DNA from: an uncultured Bacteroidales bacterium
GTDB lineage: Bacteria; Bacteroidota; Bacteroidia; Bacteroidales; UBA932
Length of the DNA stretch: 64,000 bases
NCBI GenBank assembly: GCA_944323825.1
Contig: CALUTY010000008.1
Location: forward strand, 1 to 64,000
Direction of reading: 5' to 3'
Below, in pieces: positions 34,616 to 43,024 of this stretch. Numbering within the stretch: the stretch's first letter is position 1; each line of letters starts with the position of its first letter. The translations under genes were made by a program, and so were the position numbers. The notes beneath the pieces were generated by a model. That model searched no databases. It saw only the letters and a list, made by a program, of their open reading frames with translations, and was not told where the DNA came from.

Positions 34616-35797
34616 TTACATGCGGGTCCAGGCAGTCCAGTCGTTGTCGGAAGCAACTGCACCGCTCTGGCCGATCATGCCGACATAGTTATTAGTGAAG
34701 ACTCCTGAGAAGTCATGATCTGCATGATTGCCTGTTGCAGAAGCGAAATCTGAATTGTCATATCCGCTGCCCTCTTCATTGACAAGCTGTCCGGAAATAT
34801 AGGTGTTTGTGATTGAAGATACGGAATTGTCAAATGATGCAACTGTCTGGGATGTTTCAAGGGTGATAGGGCTTGGCTTGCCTGTCACGAGAGCGTTGGC
34901 AAGAGTAACCTGGGTACCCTCACGGAAACGGAGTCCGCGGCTGTTGTCAGAGCTGTTGTTGCCGATGAAAGTGGCATAACGGATGGTAGGATGGGCAACC
35001 GGAGTGGCGTCATTGTTGTCGCCGTTGTTGTCGCACTCCATGAGGCAGTCACACTCGGCAACTGACTGGTAGGCGATGATGTATTCGGCAGTTCCGTTCC
35101 AGCCTTCTGTCCAGTCGAATGAATCGTCAGTGCAGTTCTCCACGATGCAGTGGTCGATGTTCACCGAGCCGCCGAAGAACTCTATGCCGTCATCAGAGCC
35201 GTCAGACACATGGATATAGGATATCTTTGTACCATTGCCGACACCATAGAGAGAAATGCCGTTGGCCTCATGTTCAGAGTCAAGGGCGAGACCTGAATAT
35301 TGGATACGGATATAACGGAGGCTTCCGGAGTTGTCGGCATCATTGCTGCCGCCGTAAGGAGCATTGCCGATTTCTGACATTGTATCGCTGCCGGCATTGG
35401 TATGCGCATATCCGCAGATATGGAGACCGCCCCATGCTCCGGCTACAGGAGTTTCAGCAGTCATTACAATAGGTTCTGATTCAGTACCTTCTGCAATAAT
35501 CTTGGCACCGCGCTCGATGAGGATGTAAATGATGCTGCCGTCAGTCACATCAGAAGTGATCGTAGTTCCCGGCTCTATCGTAAGAGTTGCAGGAGCCTGT
35601 ATCTGAAGGCTTCCTGTAAGCCTGTATTCTCCTTTTCTGAGTGTCAGGTCCTGGGAATAGCGGCCGCTTATTTCACCGCCATCGAGAACGACAGCTTCGT
35701 CGGTGTCATTGTCATTCCCGTTTTTGTCACAGGAAGTGAAACATGCTGCCATGCTGACGGCAGCCAATGCTGAGATGAAAAATCTGATTGTTTTCAT
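34616..35797 (-). CDS. Right-handed beta-helix lipoprotein (TonB receptor partner)
   Basis: 393 residues. Signal peptide with lipobox FTSC (Cys23; Cys19 also possible). Short beta strands with N and G turns stack into a parallel beta-helix: LTLRKGEYRLTGSLQIQAPA, GSLRYIRIQYSGLALD, ISYIHVSDGSDDGIEFFGGS, IDHCIVENCTDDSFDW. Asp/Asn-rich turns could bind Ca2+. No catalytic residues of a known pectate lyase or glycosidase are recognised, so binding rather than cleavage is as likely. It follows the TonB-dependent receptor by 85 nt with a shared terminator; the pair resembles a receptor with its surface substrate-capture lipoprotein, inferred from position. Confidence 0.75.
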   Translation of the reverse strand: MKTIRFFISALAAVSMAACFTSCDKNGNDNDTDEAVVLDGGEISGRYSQDLTLRKGEYRLTGSLQIQAPATLTIEPGTTITSDVTDGSIIYILIERGAKIIAEGTESEPIVMTAETPVAGAWGGLHICGYAHTNAGSDTMSEIGNAPYGGSNDADNSGSLRYIRIQYSGLALDSEHEANGISLYGVGNGTKISYIHVSDGSDDGIEFFGGSVNIDHCIVENCTDDSFDWTEGWNGTAEYIIAYQSVAECDCLMECDNNGDNNDATPVAHPTIRYATFIGNNSSDNSRGLRFREGTQVTLANALVTGKPSPITLETSQTVASFDNSVSSITNTYISGQLVNEEGSGYDNSDFASATGNHADHDFSGVFTNNYVGMIGQSGAVASDNDWTAWTRM

Positions 35798-35882
35798 ACT
35801 TTTAAAAAATTGGGTTTTTGAATATATTTCAATTGAATTATTTATTTTCTTTCAAAGAAGTCACATCTGATTGGACAGGATG

Positions 35883-38711
35883 TCACAGTGAATAGCTTAT
35901 TCCTATCTCAAAGCCGGTTCCGATCCTCCATTGCTCCACATCCACAGTCCTGTCCGCATTAGGAATGTCCTGTCTGAAACGGATGGTGGAGTTAAGCATG
36001 TTCTTGAAGGCAAGCTTCACGGCAAAATGCTCATTTATGTTATATGTACCGGCAAAATCGAGCGTATTCAACGGCATCTGCTTCACATCTCCGAGCCCCA
36101 TTATTCCGACGGCGTGGATCCTCGGTCCCTGAAGGTTGTAGAGGAGGGCAAGGCTCAGGCTTGAACCGTTCTTGAATGAAGGTGTATAGCTGATGTCCGC
36201 ATTCACGAGGTACGGGGAAGCACCCTGGAGGGAACGCTGCTGGTTGGTGTACGCACCGCCTTCCGGCAGGATGACATTGGTGTACATGTAGGATGCATTT
36301 GCACTGACAGCAAGGTTCTTGACTATCTCTTTCCGGAATTCCACCTCCACTCCTGCAGCAAGTCCGTTGTCGGCATTCTGGAAAGAATGTTCGGTGGCTC
36401 CGCCTGAAAGCCTCTGGGTCCTTTCTATAGGATTGTCAAGATATTTGAAATAGGCGGTCACGGAGAACATGTCGGTGTTCTTTTCCGCGAAGAACTCGTA
36501 CTTGAGGTCGACATTGTAGTTGTAGCCGTTCTGCAGAGAGGCATTACCCCTTATCTGGGCACCGCCGAAGCTTTCCTGATAAAGGAACGGTGCCATTTCC
36601 ACGAATGAAGGTCTTGTGATGGTGCGGGAAAGCGAGAGCCTGAACATGCTTCTGCGCGTCATGTCATATTTCAGGTTAAGTGCGGGGAAGAGGTCGAAGG
36701 CATCGAGATTTCTGGTAAGATCCTCGACATCATCGTTATAGTCCACGCTCTGCCGGCTTGCCTCGAAACGGAGACCTGCATTGAGGAACCATTTTTCACC
36801 GAATTTGAGGTCGGTCTCGACAAAAGCGGCTCCTATGAGATTGGAGGCATCGTACTGGTCCCTGTCATATTTGCTGCGGTTCACGGATATCAGCCCGCTC
36901 CGGATATTTTCAAAGTTAAGCCATTGATCCGGATCATGAAAATCAGTGACCACATCGTTGATGTTGCTGACATCATAGTAGAACCGCGTCGAACGGAAGG
37001 TACGGACCTTGTCCTTGGCAGTAAGACCGAATCTTATCCTGTCATCATCATTGAAACTGTAGACGGCCTTAATGTCAGCGACCAGCTCATTTTCATCAAG
37101 CTTGCCGAAATACCGCTGCGTCTCCTGCTGGTTGAGCTTGAAGAAATTCCACTCATCATCGGAATTCAGACGGTACATCACCTGCCTCCTGTCCGGCTCG
37201 TCGCTTGAAGTCATGGTATAGGATGCACCCCAGTCGATTTCCCAGTCCTCGATTTCATGGTGTCCGGAAAACTGGTAGTTCTGAAGGGTGTAGATGTGGG
37301 TCACCTGGTTGCTGCCCATGAGGTTGTAGGATTCCTGATAGTCCATTCCGTGCCTGTCAAGGTGCGTGTCCTTGGCATTGCGGGCGAAGAATACGGTCAG
37401 GCCGATATTGTCATTCTGCCTGAGAGTGTAATCCAGGTCCACGAGAGCGGCTATGTCTACCTTCTGGGTATAGCTGTTGTAATTGTAGTCGCTCTGCATG
37501 CTTCCCACGGAACTTGCCTCGTATGTCCTGTAGAAAGCGTCTGTCATGGTCTCGTCGCCTGTCTTTACGCTTGCGGAAGCCACAAGGCTGAGAGTCTGCC
37601 CGCCGACCTTGAAGTTCTTGCCGAATCCGATGCCGCCGTCAAGGTCCGGAAGAGGATTCCTGCGGAAAGTACGGAAGGATGTGCCGAAGATGTCTTTTGA
37701 CCTTGAATATTCGGCAAAATCCCTGTATGCTATATTTTCAGCGGTCCCGTCCAGCCTCGGAGTGAGGAAGAGGCTCTTGCCATCCATACGGTAGAAATCA
37801 TTTGCAAGAGTATGGAAATAGCCACCTGTAGAGAATGAAACATTGAAGAAATCCTCACTCTGTCCCTCCTTTGTGCTGATGTCGACATGGGCACCGGAAT
37901 AATCGGCGAAGGAACTTGCCTCATAGACCTTGCTCACAGTGATGTTCTGAATGGTAGACGAAGGGAAAATATCAAGCGGAATGAGCTTGTTGTCCGGATT
38001 CGGAGAGGCAATCGGGAGCCCGTTGAGCGTGGTGGTGCTGTACCTGTCGCCGAGACCGCGGACTATCAGCTGGCCTGCGCTGGCAATGGAGATGCCTGAG
38101 AGCTTTGCCACACTTTCCTGGGCATTGGATATTCCCTTGATGCTCATTTCCTTGGCTCCCATGTTCTCGATGGCGAAGCCGGAATTGATCCTTTCGTTCT
38201 GGAGAGCCTGGAGAGATTCGAGATTTTTCCTGGCAGTAACCACAGCATTGTCAAGGACCTTGTCGTCAGAGGCGAGAGAAACTCGTACGAGCCCGGATTC
38301 CATGGCAATGAACGAACCGTCAGCCTCCGGGTCACCGGCCTGCGATGCGCTGATGCCGTCACGGCTGACAGAAACCGCCACCGTGGCCGGCCTGTAACCT
38401 ATATAAGAAATGGAAATTACATATTCCCCGTTTTTCAGGTCAAGTGCGAATGCTCCGTCAAGGTCAGTGACCGTGCCGGTAGTCGTGTCCTGGATGAGGA
38501 CTCCTGCCCCGATGAGCGGCTCACCCGTGAGGATGTCAGTCACAACTCCTTTCAGCTGTCCTTTTTCTGCTGCGGCAGCATAAGACACATTTGAAATGCT
38601 GCCGTTTTCCGCAACCGATGCGTATGAATTTCCGGCCACCGTCAGGCCGATGAGCGCCAACAATATACCCGCTCTGCATGACCGGTTTCCCCCGGTACTC
38701 TCTTTCACCAT
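35883..38711 (-). CDS. TonB-dependent outer membrane receptor with carboxypeptidase-regulatory-like domain
   Basis: 942 residues from the ATG at 38711; a GTG three codons upstream is possible. Signal peptide to about residue 33, then a CarboxypepD_reg-like domain (LKGVVTDILTGEPLIGAGVLIQDTT), a plug domain (SNAQESVAKLSGISIASAGQLIVRGLGDRYSTTTLNGLPI) and a 22-strand barrel ending GFEIGISYSL with the usual terminal aromatic-type strand. It is not of the SusC type: no SusD partner is present and the only companion is the beta-helix lipoprotein. The substrate is unknown. An AT-rich region with ATTGT/ACAAT palindromes lies upstream. Confidence 0.9.
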   Translation of the reverse strand: MVKESTGGNRSCRAGILLALIGLTVAGNSYASVAENGSISNVSYAAAAEKGQLKGVVTDILTGEPLIGAGVLIQDTTTGTVTDLDGAFALDLKNGEYVISISYIGYRPATVAVSVSRDGISASQAGDPEADGSFIAMESGLVRVSLASDDKVLDNAVVTARKNLESLQALQNERINSGFAIENMGAKEMSIKGISNAQESVAKLSGISIASAGQLIVRGLGDRYSTTTLNGLPIASPNPDNKLIPLDIFPSSTIQNITVSKVYEASSFADYSGAHVDISTKEGQSEDFFNVSFSTGGYFHTLANDFYRMDGKSLFLTPRLDGTAENIAYRDFAEYSRSKDIFGTSFRTFRRNPLPDLDGGIGFGKNFKVGGQTLSLVASASVKTGDETMTDAFYRTYEASSVGSMQSDYNYNSYTQKVDIAALVDLDYTLRQNDNIGLTVFFARNAKDTHLDRHGMDYQESYNLMGSNQVTHIYTLQNYQFSGHHEIEDWEIDWGASYTMTSSDEPDRRQVMYRLNSDDEWNFFKLNQQETQRYFGKLDENELVADIKAVYSFNDDDRIRFGLTAKDKVRTFRSTRFYYDVSNINDVVTDFHDPDQWLNFENIRSGLISVNRSKYDRDQYDASNLIGAAFVETDLKFGEKWFLNAGLRFEASRQSVDYNDDVEDLTRNLDAFDLFPALNLKYDMTRRSMFRLSLSRTITRPSFVEMAPFLYQESFGGAQIRGNASLQNGYNYNVDLKYEFFAEKNTDMFSVTAYFKYLDNPIERTQRLSGGATEHSFQNADNGLAAGVEVEFRKEIVKNLAVSANASYMYTNVILPEGGAYTNQQRSLQGASPYLVNADISYTPSFKNGSSLSLALLYNLQGPRIHAVGIMGLGDVKQMPLNTLDFAGTYNINEHFAVKLAFKNMLNSTIRFRQDIPNADRTVDVEQWRIGTGFEIGISYSL

Positions 38712-38736
38712 ATATTTCACTTTTTCAATCCGGCGG

Positions 38737-38744
38737 CAAAAATA
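38737..38744 (-). promoter_or_regulatory. TonB receptor -7 element
   Basis: Minus-strand TATTTTTG (matches TAnnTTTG), 25 nt before the ATG. No good -33 box; the palindrome cluster just upstream may bind an activator. Confidence 0.5.
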
Positions 38745-38785
38745 CCGGTGCTAAGTGAAATATTTTTTAACGGTTTTCTATATTA

Positions 38786-38851
38786 TTGTTACAAGACAAT
38801 ACGATTTTGTTACAGATATTACAAAATCCATAAAAACTGATACAATATTGT
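38786..38851. promoter_or_regulatory. Cluster of ATTGT/ACAAT inverted repeats upstream of the TonB receptor
   Basis: GATTTTGT/ACAAAATC (38803-38810, 38821-38828), the 10-bp palindrome ACAATATTGT (38842-38851), and a doubled TTGTTACA word (near 38787 and 38807). They lie 75-140 bp upstream of the start codon. Confidence 0.4.
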
Positions 38852-38869
38852 TAAATAATGCGAGCACCG

Positions 38870-38888
38870 TGAAATTCAATGAATTAAA
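38870..38888. repeat. Remnant of the 47.1-kb dispersed element
   Basis: 19 bases (TGAAATTCAATGAATTAAA) identical to the loop region of the right-end hairpin of the element at 47108-47336, with partial similarity continuing on both sides (TTCAT.G.ACT.AC). The rest of the element is absent. Confidence 0.6.
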
Positions 38889-38951
38889 CTTCATGGTACT
38901 GACACCTGTCAGACAAAACCATCAATAATGATTCATCGGACAGGTGCCGAT

Positions 38952-40319
38952 TCATTTATACAGATGATATTTTGCAGAAAGCTGGCGGAAAGCTTCAACA
39001 TCCTTGTCCCAGAAAGGACGGATGTCTGCGACCTTGTACCGTCTGCCGAAAACCGTGCGGATATGGTCCGAGCCGCATACCTTGTCGAAAAGGCCGACAC
39101 CGGTGGCTGTCTCAAACGGCTTCTTGTCCGGATAGAGGGTTGCAATGGCCTGCATCACATAGAACTGGACAAGAGTCACCGGTGCCTTGTCATAGTCTGT
39201 GAAGAAATACTGGACTCCCTTGACCAGTTTCCCCGCCGTGCGGCCGGAGAGCGGCTTGAAATATATTGTCCTGAATGCGACACCCGGGATGGCATAGCTG
39301 TCAAGCAGCTCCTTGAGGCTCTCGGCATTGACCCATTCCTCCGCAAAGACCTGAAACGGAAGGGTGTAGCCTATGCCTATGTTCAGGAACCCGTAAAGTT
39401 CACCGCAGATCCCGGCAGCGCAATAATGCACAGGAGAGCTGCTGTAAGGTATGTTCGGGGACGGAAGCACCCACGGTAGACCGGTGTCAGAATAGAGCAT
39501 GTCCCTGTGCCAGCCCTCCATAGGTACCACGGTAAGACGGCATCTGGCAGGCTGCTGCGTGCCGGTCTGTCCCTTGTTCAATCCCTCCTCATTTATCAGC
39601 ATGGCAAGTTCACCCACCGTAAGCCCGTATATATAAGGTATCCTGTACTGGCTGACAAACGAAAAATATCCCGGCTCGACATAACTGCCTTCTATCTTGT
39701 TGCCGCCGAGGGGATTGGGACGGTCAAGAACCATGACCTCAATCCCCTGCTCCGCACAGGCTTCCATGACGAGGCCGAGAGTGCTGATGAAGGTATAGGA
39801 CCTTGCTCCGACATCCTGTATGTCATAGACCATCACATCGATTCCTTTCAGCATTTCCGGTGTCGGCTTCCTTGTCGCCCCGTAAAGTGAATGTACCGGC
39901 AGCCCAGTCGCAGGATCCCTGGTGTCTGTGACCTTTCCCCCGGCATAGACATCGCCCCTGACGCCATGCTCAGGACCGTACAGGGCCACAAGCTCCACTC
40001 CGGGAGCATTATACAGGATGTCAATCGTGGAACGCAGGTTCCTGTCCACCCCGCTCGGATTGGTCACAAGTCCCACTCTCTTTCCGACAAGCCCCTGGAA
40101 ACCTCCTTTCTCCAGGACATCTATGCCCGTAAGCACCCGGGCTGTCTTCCTGTTGCGAAAATCCCGACGGTCCCGCTTGCCGGACATGACTTCAGCAGCG
40201 GAAAGGCCGTCACCGGCATCCAGGACCGGTGCCGTCTTCCCTTCTGCCGCTGAAACGGACATGAAAGCTGCCGCAAGCAATGCCTGCAGAAATGGCTTAA
40301 GAATCCCCGAACAACTCAT
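38952..40319 (-). CDS. namZ: Exo-beta-N-acetylmuramidase, NamZ family (DUF1343)
   Basis: 455 residues with an N-terminal signal peptide (FLQALLAAAFMSVSAAEG). DUF1343 is clear: KRVGLVTNPSGVDRNLRSTIDIL, ALYGPEHGVRGDVYAGGKV, VMVYDIQDVGARSYTFISTL and VLDRPNPLGGNKIEG. NamZ enzymes release terminal MurNAc from peptidoglycan chains, a step in wall recycling described in Bacillus and Tannerella. It starts 8 nt after the serpin gene, so the two form an operon; AmpG lies just upstream on the same strand. About 45 residues between signal and domain are not recognised. Confidence 0.9.
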   Translation of the reverse strand: MSCSGILKPFLQALLAAAFMSVSAAEGKTAPVLDAGDGLSAAEVMSGKRDRRDFRNRKTARVLTGIDVLEKGGFQGLVGKRVGLVTNPSGVDRNLRSTIDILYNAPGVELVALYGPEHGVRGDVYAGGKVTDTRDPATGLPVHSLYGATRKPTPEMLKGIDVMVYDIQDVGARSYTFISTLGLVMEACAEQGIEVMVLDRPNPLGGNKIEGSYVEPGYFSFVSQYRIPYIYGLTVGELAMLINEEGLNKGQTGTQQPARCRLTVVPMEGWHRDMLYSDTGLPWVLPSPNIPYSSSPVHYCAAGICGELYGFLNIGIGYTLPFQVFAEEWVNAESLKELLDSYAIPGVAFRTIYFKPLSGRTAGKLVKGVQYFFTDYDKAPVTLVQFYVMQAIATLYPDKKPFETATGVGLFDKVCGSDHIRTVFGRRYKVADIRPFWDKDVEAFRQLSAKYHLYK

Positions 40320-40327
40320 GACCGGAC

Positions 40328-41491
40328 TTATTTCTGAAGATTCATGACCTTGCCCATGAACAGGATATTGTCATCTGTCCTGTCCACGATGGCAAAGAGG
40401 AAAGGCCTGTCCACGGTCATGACCACAGGACGGCCGGGTCTTGCTGAAGTAAGACGCACACCTATACTTGTGACGGCAGCGGCCTCAGAGCCCTGCTCAT
40501 TCACCTCTATGAAACATTTCTGTCTGACTTCATCCACTGCAATGCCGGCATCTGATATCCCTCCGAGCTGTGCTGAAGATGTAAAGGCTTTTCTGACCCC
40601 CATTTTCTGCAGGACTTCATTCAGCACGAAATCTGTCTCGAATTTGAATTTCGGCATTATCAATGTCATTTCCGTCTTTGCAAGATTGTCAAGAGCGAGA
40701 TTGAAGGCATCCTCCGAAAGCAGCTCCACAGCCCTGTTGACGTCCATGTCTGCATAAGGCAGGGCCACAAGCATGGAATAGCGTCCGCCGGCATAAGGCA
40801 GCTCGACAAGCTGGCTTTCCTGCCATGAGGCATAGCGGAACCTGCCCTTTGCATACATCATCGGGACTTCCATGTCACCTTTCGAACCGTGGAAAACTCT
40901 GTCCGCCGTAAGGTTCTCATCAAAGGCATTCTCCCACGGTGCCTTGAAATACAGGGCATTTATCAGGAACATCACCATATCCGGACTTATCTGGTCCACT
41001 ATTTCCTTTATGCGACCTTCTGTATTGCCGGCACACCATCCGTTGATGGCTTCCACAGTTCCCGGATCCGAAAAATCCTTTTCGGCCACCATAGCCCCGT
41101 ATGACTTTTCAAGCTGAGAAACATAATTTTTCTTCACATCGAAGCCTGACTTTATCCAGACAGAATTGGCCGACCGCACATCAACAAGCGAGTCCGCTCC
41201 AAGCCTGTCCCCGGCAAAAGTGCTTCCGCCCAAAGCCGTCACAAGTTCTTCCCTTGTCTGGTCTTCCGCACCTTCGGCAAGCATCGAAAGTGCTGCCCCG
41301 GCACTGTACGGGGAAACCAATATGTTGTCATCCGCCCCGCCGAGTTCTGTCACATTCTTGAAGAAAGTCAGCGAATATCCGGTCCTGGACCCGTTCTGTT
41401 CAGGGACATTTCCATTGTTCTGCTGTCCGCCGCAGCCGGAGGCAAGCATTACGGCCACCGCTGCAGCCGCCGTGATCATATTCTTTTTCAT
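40328..41491 (-). CDS. Serpin family lipoprotein (inhibitory type)
   Basis: 387 residues; lipobox ASGC (Cys20), so it is tethered to the envelope. Serpin landmarks: NILVSPYSAGAALSMLAEGA, FLINALYFKAPWENAFDENLT, LVELPYAGGRYSMLVALP, and the end FIEVNEQGSEAAAVTS with DRPFLFAIVD. The hinge EQGSEAAAVT keeps the small residues that let the reactive loop insert, so it should be a working inhibitor. Counting from the hinge, P1 falls on Thr in VRLTSARP, which suggests elastase- or subtilisin-like targets. Surface serpins (for example miropin of Tannerella) protect against host proteases. Its place in a peptidoglycan-recycling operon is unusual. Confidence 0.92.
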   Translation of the reverse strand: MKKNMITAAAAVAVMLASGCGGQQNNGNVPEQNGSRTGYSLTFFKNVTELGGADDNILVSPYSAGAALSMLAEGAEDQTREELVTALGGSTFAGDRLGADSLVDVRSANSVWIKSGFDVKKNYVSQLEKSYGAMVAEKDFSDPGTVEAINGWCAGNTEGRIKEIVDQISPDMVMFLINALYFKAPWENAFDENLTADRVFHGSKGDMEVPMMYAKGRFRYASWQESQLVELPYAGGRYSMLVALPYADMDVNRAVELLSEDAFNLALDNLAKTEMTLIMPKFKFETDFVLNEVLQKMGVRKAFTSSAQLGGISDAGIAVDEVRQKCFIEVNEQGSEAAAVTSIGVRLTSARPGRPVVMTVDRPFLFAIVDRTDDNILFMGKVMNLQK

Positions 41492-41537
41492 TTCTTGTCA
41501 ATTTTAAAATTCTCAGACAAATTTTTCCCAAAGATTA

Positions 41538-41545
41538 CAAATTTA
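41538..41545 (-). promoter_or_regulatory. Serpin/namZ operon -7 element
   Basis: Minus-strand TAAATTTG, 47 nt before the serpin ATG and 41 nt after the end of ampG. No TTTG box seen. Confidence 0.6.
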
Positions 41546-41585
41546 GGAAACTGTTTTGAATGTCGGAAAATCTTCGGGATTTTTA

Positions 41586-42980
41586 TCAATGCATATCATC
41601 CGGCCTGAGCAGGCGGCGGACGGAAACGGTGACGGCGAGGGTGGCGAGGCAGGATGCCATGACCATCCAGAAGAAACCGGTGTAGCCGAGCCATTCCTGA
41701 AGGTAGCCGGCGACCATGCCGGGAAGCATCATGCTGAGGGCCATGAAGGCGGTGCAGATGGAATAGTGGGAAGTCTTGAATTCGCCTTCGGAGAAATGCA
41801 TCATGTAGAGCATGTAGGCGGTGAAACCGAAGCCATAGCCGAACTGCTCGATGAGGACGCAGAGGCTGATGACAAGGATACTGTGCGGCTGGAACATGCT
41901 CAGATAGACGAATGTCAGGCACGGGAGGGTCATGCTGAGAGCCATAGGCCAAAGCGACCTCTTCAGGCCCAGGCGGGAAGCGGCGATGCCTCCGATGATG
42001 CCGCCTATGGTGAGCGCGGCGACACCTACAGTCCCGTAGACAATGCCCACATTTTCCGTGGAGAGGCCCAGACCGCCGATGTCCTCTGGATCAAGCAGGA
42101 AGGGATTCATCATCTTCAGGAGAAAGGCTTCCGGAAGACGATACAGGAGCATGAAAAGGATGGCAATCCATACATGTCTTTTCTTGAAGAAGGTGGCGAA
42201 GGTGCGGCCGAATTCGCGGAAAATCCCGACAACCCTGCCTGACATGGACCGGACAGACACATGAGTGCGGCCGGGACAGGTCCGGACATCTGCTTCCGGA
42301 GATGCATCCGGATCTGCTGACCTGCTGAGATTTTCTTTCGGAAGGATGAACGAATGGTACAAGGTGAGGCAGGCGAAAAGGACTGCGCAGATGAGCATCG
42401 TGATGAACCATGCCCGGGGAATGTCGCCCGTCCTTGTTTCCAGTATGCCGGCAATGACGACAAGGACGCCCTGGCCGAAAATCGAGGCCAGACGGTAGAA
42501 GGTGCTTCTGATGCCGACAAAAAGGGACTGGCGGCGGCTGTCAAGCACAAGCATGTAATATCCGTCGGCTGCTATGTCATGGGTCGCCGAGGCAAATGCG
42601 GCAATCCAGAATATGACCAGTGTCACCGAAAATAGGGAAACAGGGGTATGGCCGCCTTCTATGACCTCCGGAGAAGGGTGAGGCAGGGAAAATGCAGCCA
42701 GGGCAAATGCAACTGACATGACCACCTGCATAGCCACCACCCACCAGCGCTTGGTCCTGATGATGTCCACAAAAGGGCTCCAGAGAGGCTTTATCACCCA
42801 GGGAAGATACAGAAGACCTGTATACATGGCCACATCACCGTTGGACATGCCCATATTCTTGAACATGATGACGGAAATCGTATTTACGATGAAATACGGT
42901 ATGCCTTCGGCAAAATAAAGGGTCGAGACCCATGCCCAGGGAGATATCTCACCCCTGCCGTATGCTGCCTTTTCTTTCAT
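41586..42980 (-). CDS. ampG: AmpG-type muropeptide permease (MFS)
   Basis: 464 residues, about 12 membrane helices. The start PWAWVSTLYFAEGIPYFIVNTISVIMFKNMGMSN is the AmpG/PAT-family signature, followed by LPWVIKPLWSPFVD and an IAADGYYM segment. AmpG carries GlcNAc-anhydroMurNAc peptides into the cytoplasm for recycling. An unusually long basic/charged loop (about 215-240) separates the two halves. Neighbours fit the role: NamZ downstream and a SpoIID/nucleotidyltransferase protein upstream. Acetyl-CoA transporters of the same superfamily are the main alternative. Confidence 0.85.
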   Translation of the reverse strand: MKEKAAYGRGEISPWAWVSTLYFAEGIPYFIVNTISVIMFKNMGMSNGDVAMYTGLLYLPWVIKPLWSPFVDIIRTKRWWVVAMQVVMSVAFALAAFSLPHPSPEVIEGGHTPVSLFSVTLVIFWIAAFASATHDIAADGYYMLVLDSRRQSLFVGIRSTFYRLASIFGQGVLVVIAGILETRTGDIPRAWFITMLICAVLFACLTLYHSFILPKENLSRSADPDASPEADVRTCPGRTHVSVRSMSGRVVGIFREFGRTFATFFKKRHVWIAILFMLLYRLPEAFLLKMMNPFLLDPEDIGGLGLSTENVGIVYGTVGVAALTIGGIIGGIAASRLGLKRSLWPMALSMTLPCLTFVYLSMFQPHSILVISLCVLIEQFGYGFGFTAYMLYMMHFSEGEFKTSHYSICTAFMALSMMLPGMVAGYLQEWLGYTGFFWMVMASCLATLAVTVSVRRLLRPDDMH

Positions 42981-42991
42981 AAAAACAACTC

Positions 42992-43013
42992 GATTATCTG
43001 TAATCAGATAATC
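42992..43013. promoter_or_regulatory. Palindrome between the SpoIID fusion gene and ampG
   Basis: GATTATCTG/CAGATAATC, a perfect 9-bp stem with a TAAT loop in a 44-bp gap. On the minus strand it is followed by GAGTTGTTTTT, so it could be a leaky terminator or attenuator; it could equally be an operator. Confidence 0.45.
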
Positions 43014-43024
43014 ATTTTTTTAAC

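Noticed and set aside
42992-43021. Plus-strand terminator (hairpin with T-run)
   Set aside because: No plus-strand gene ends there; all genes around it are on the minus strand, so the T-run on this side is probably incidental.
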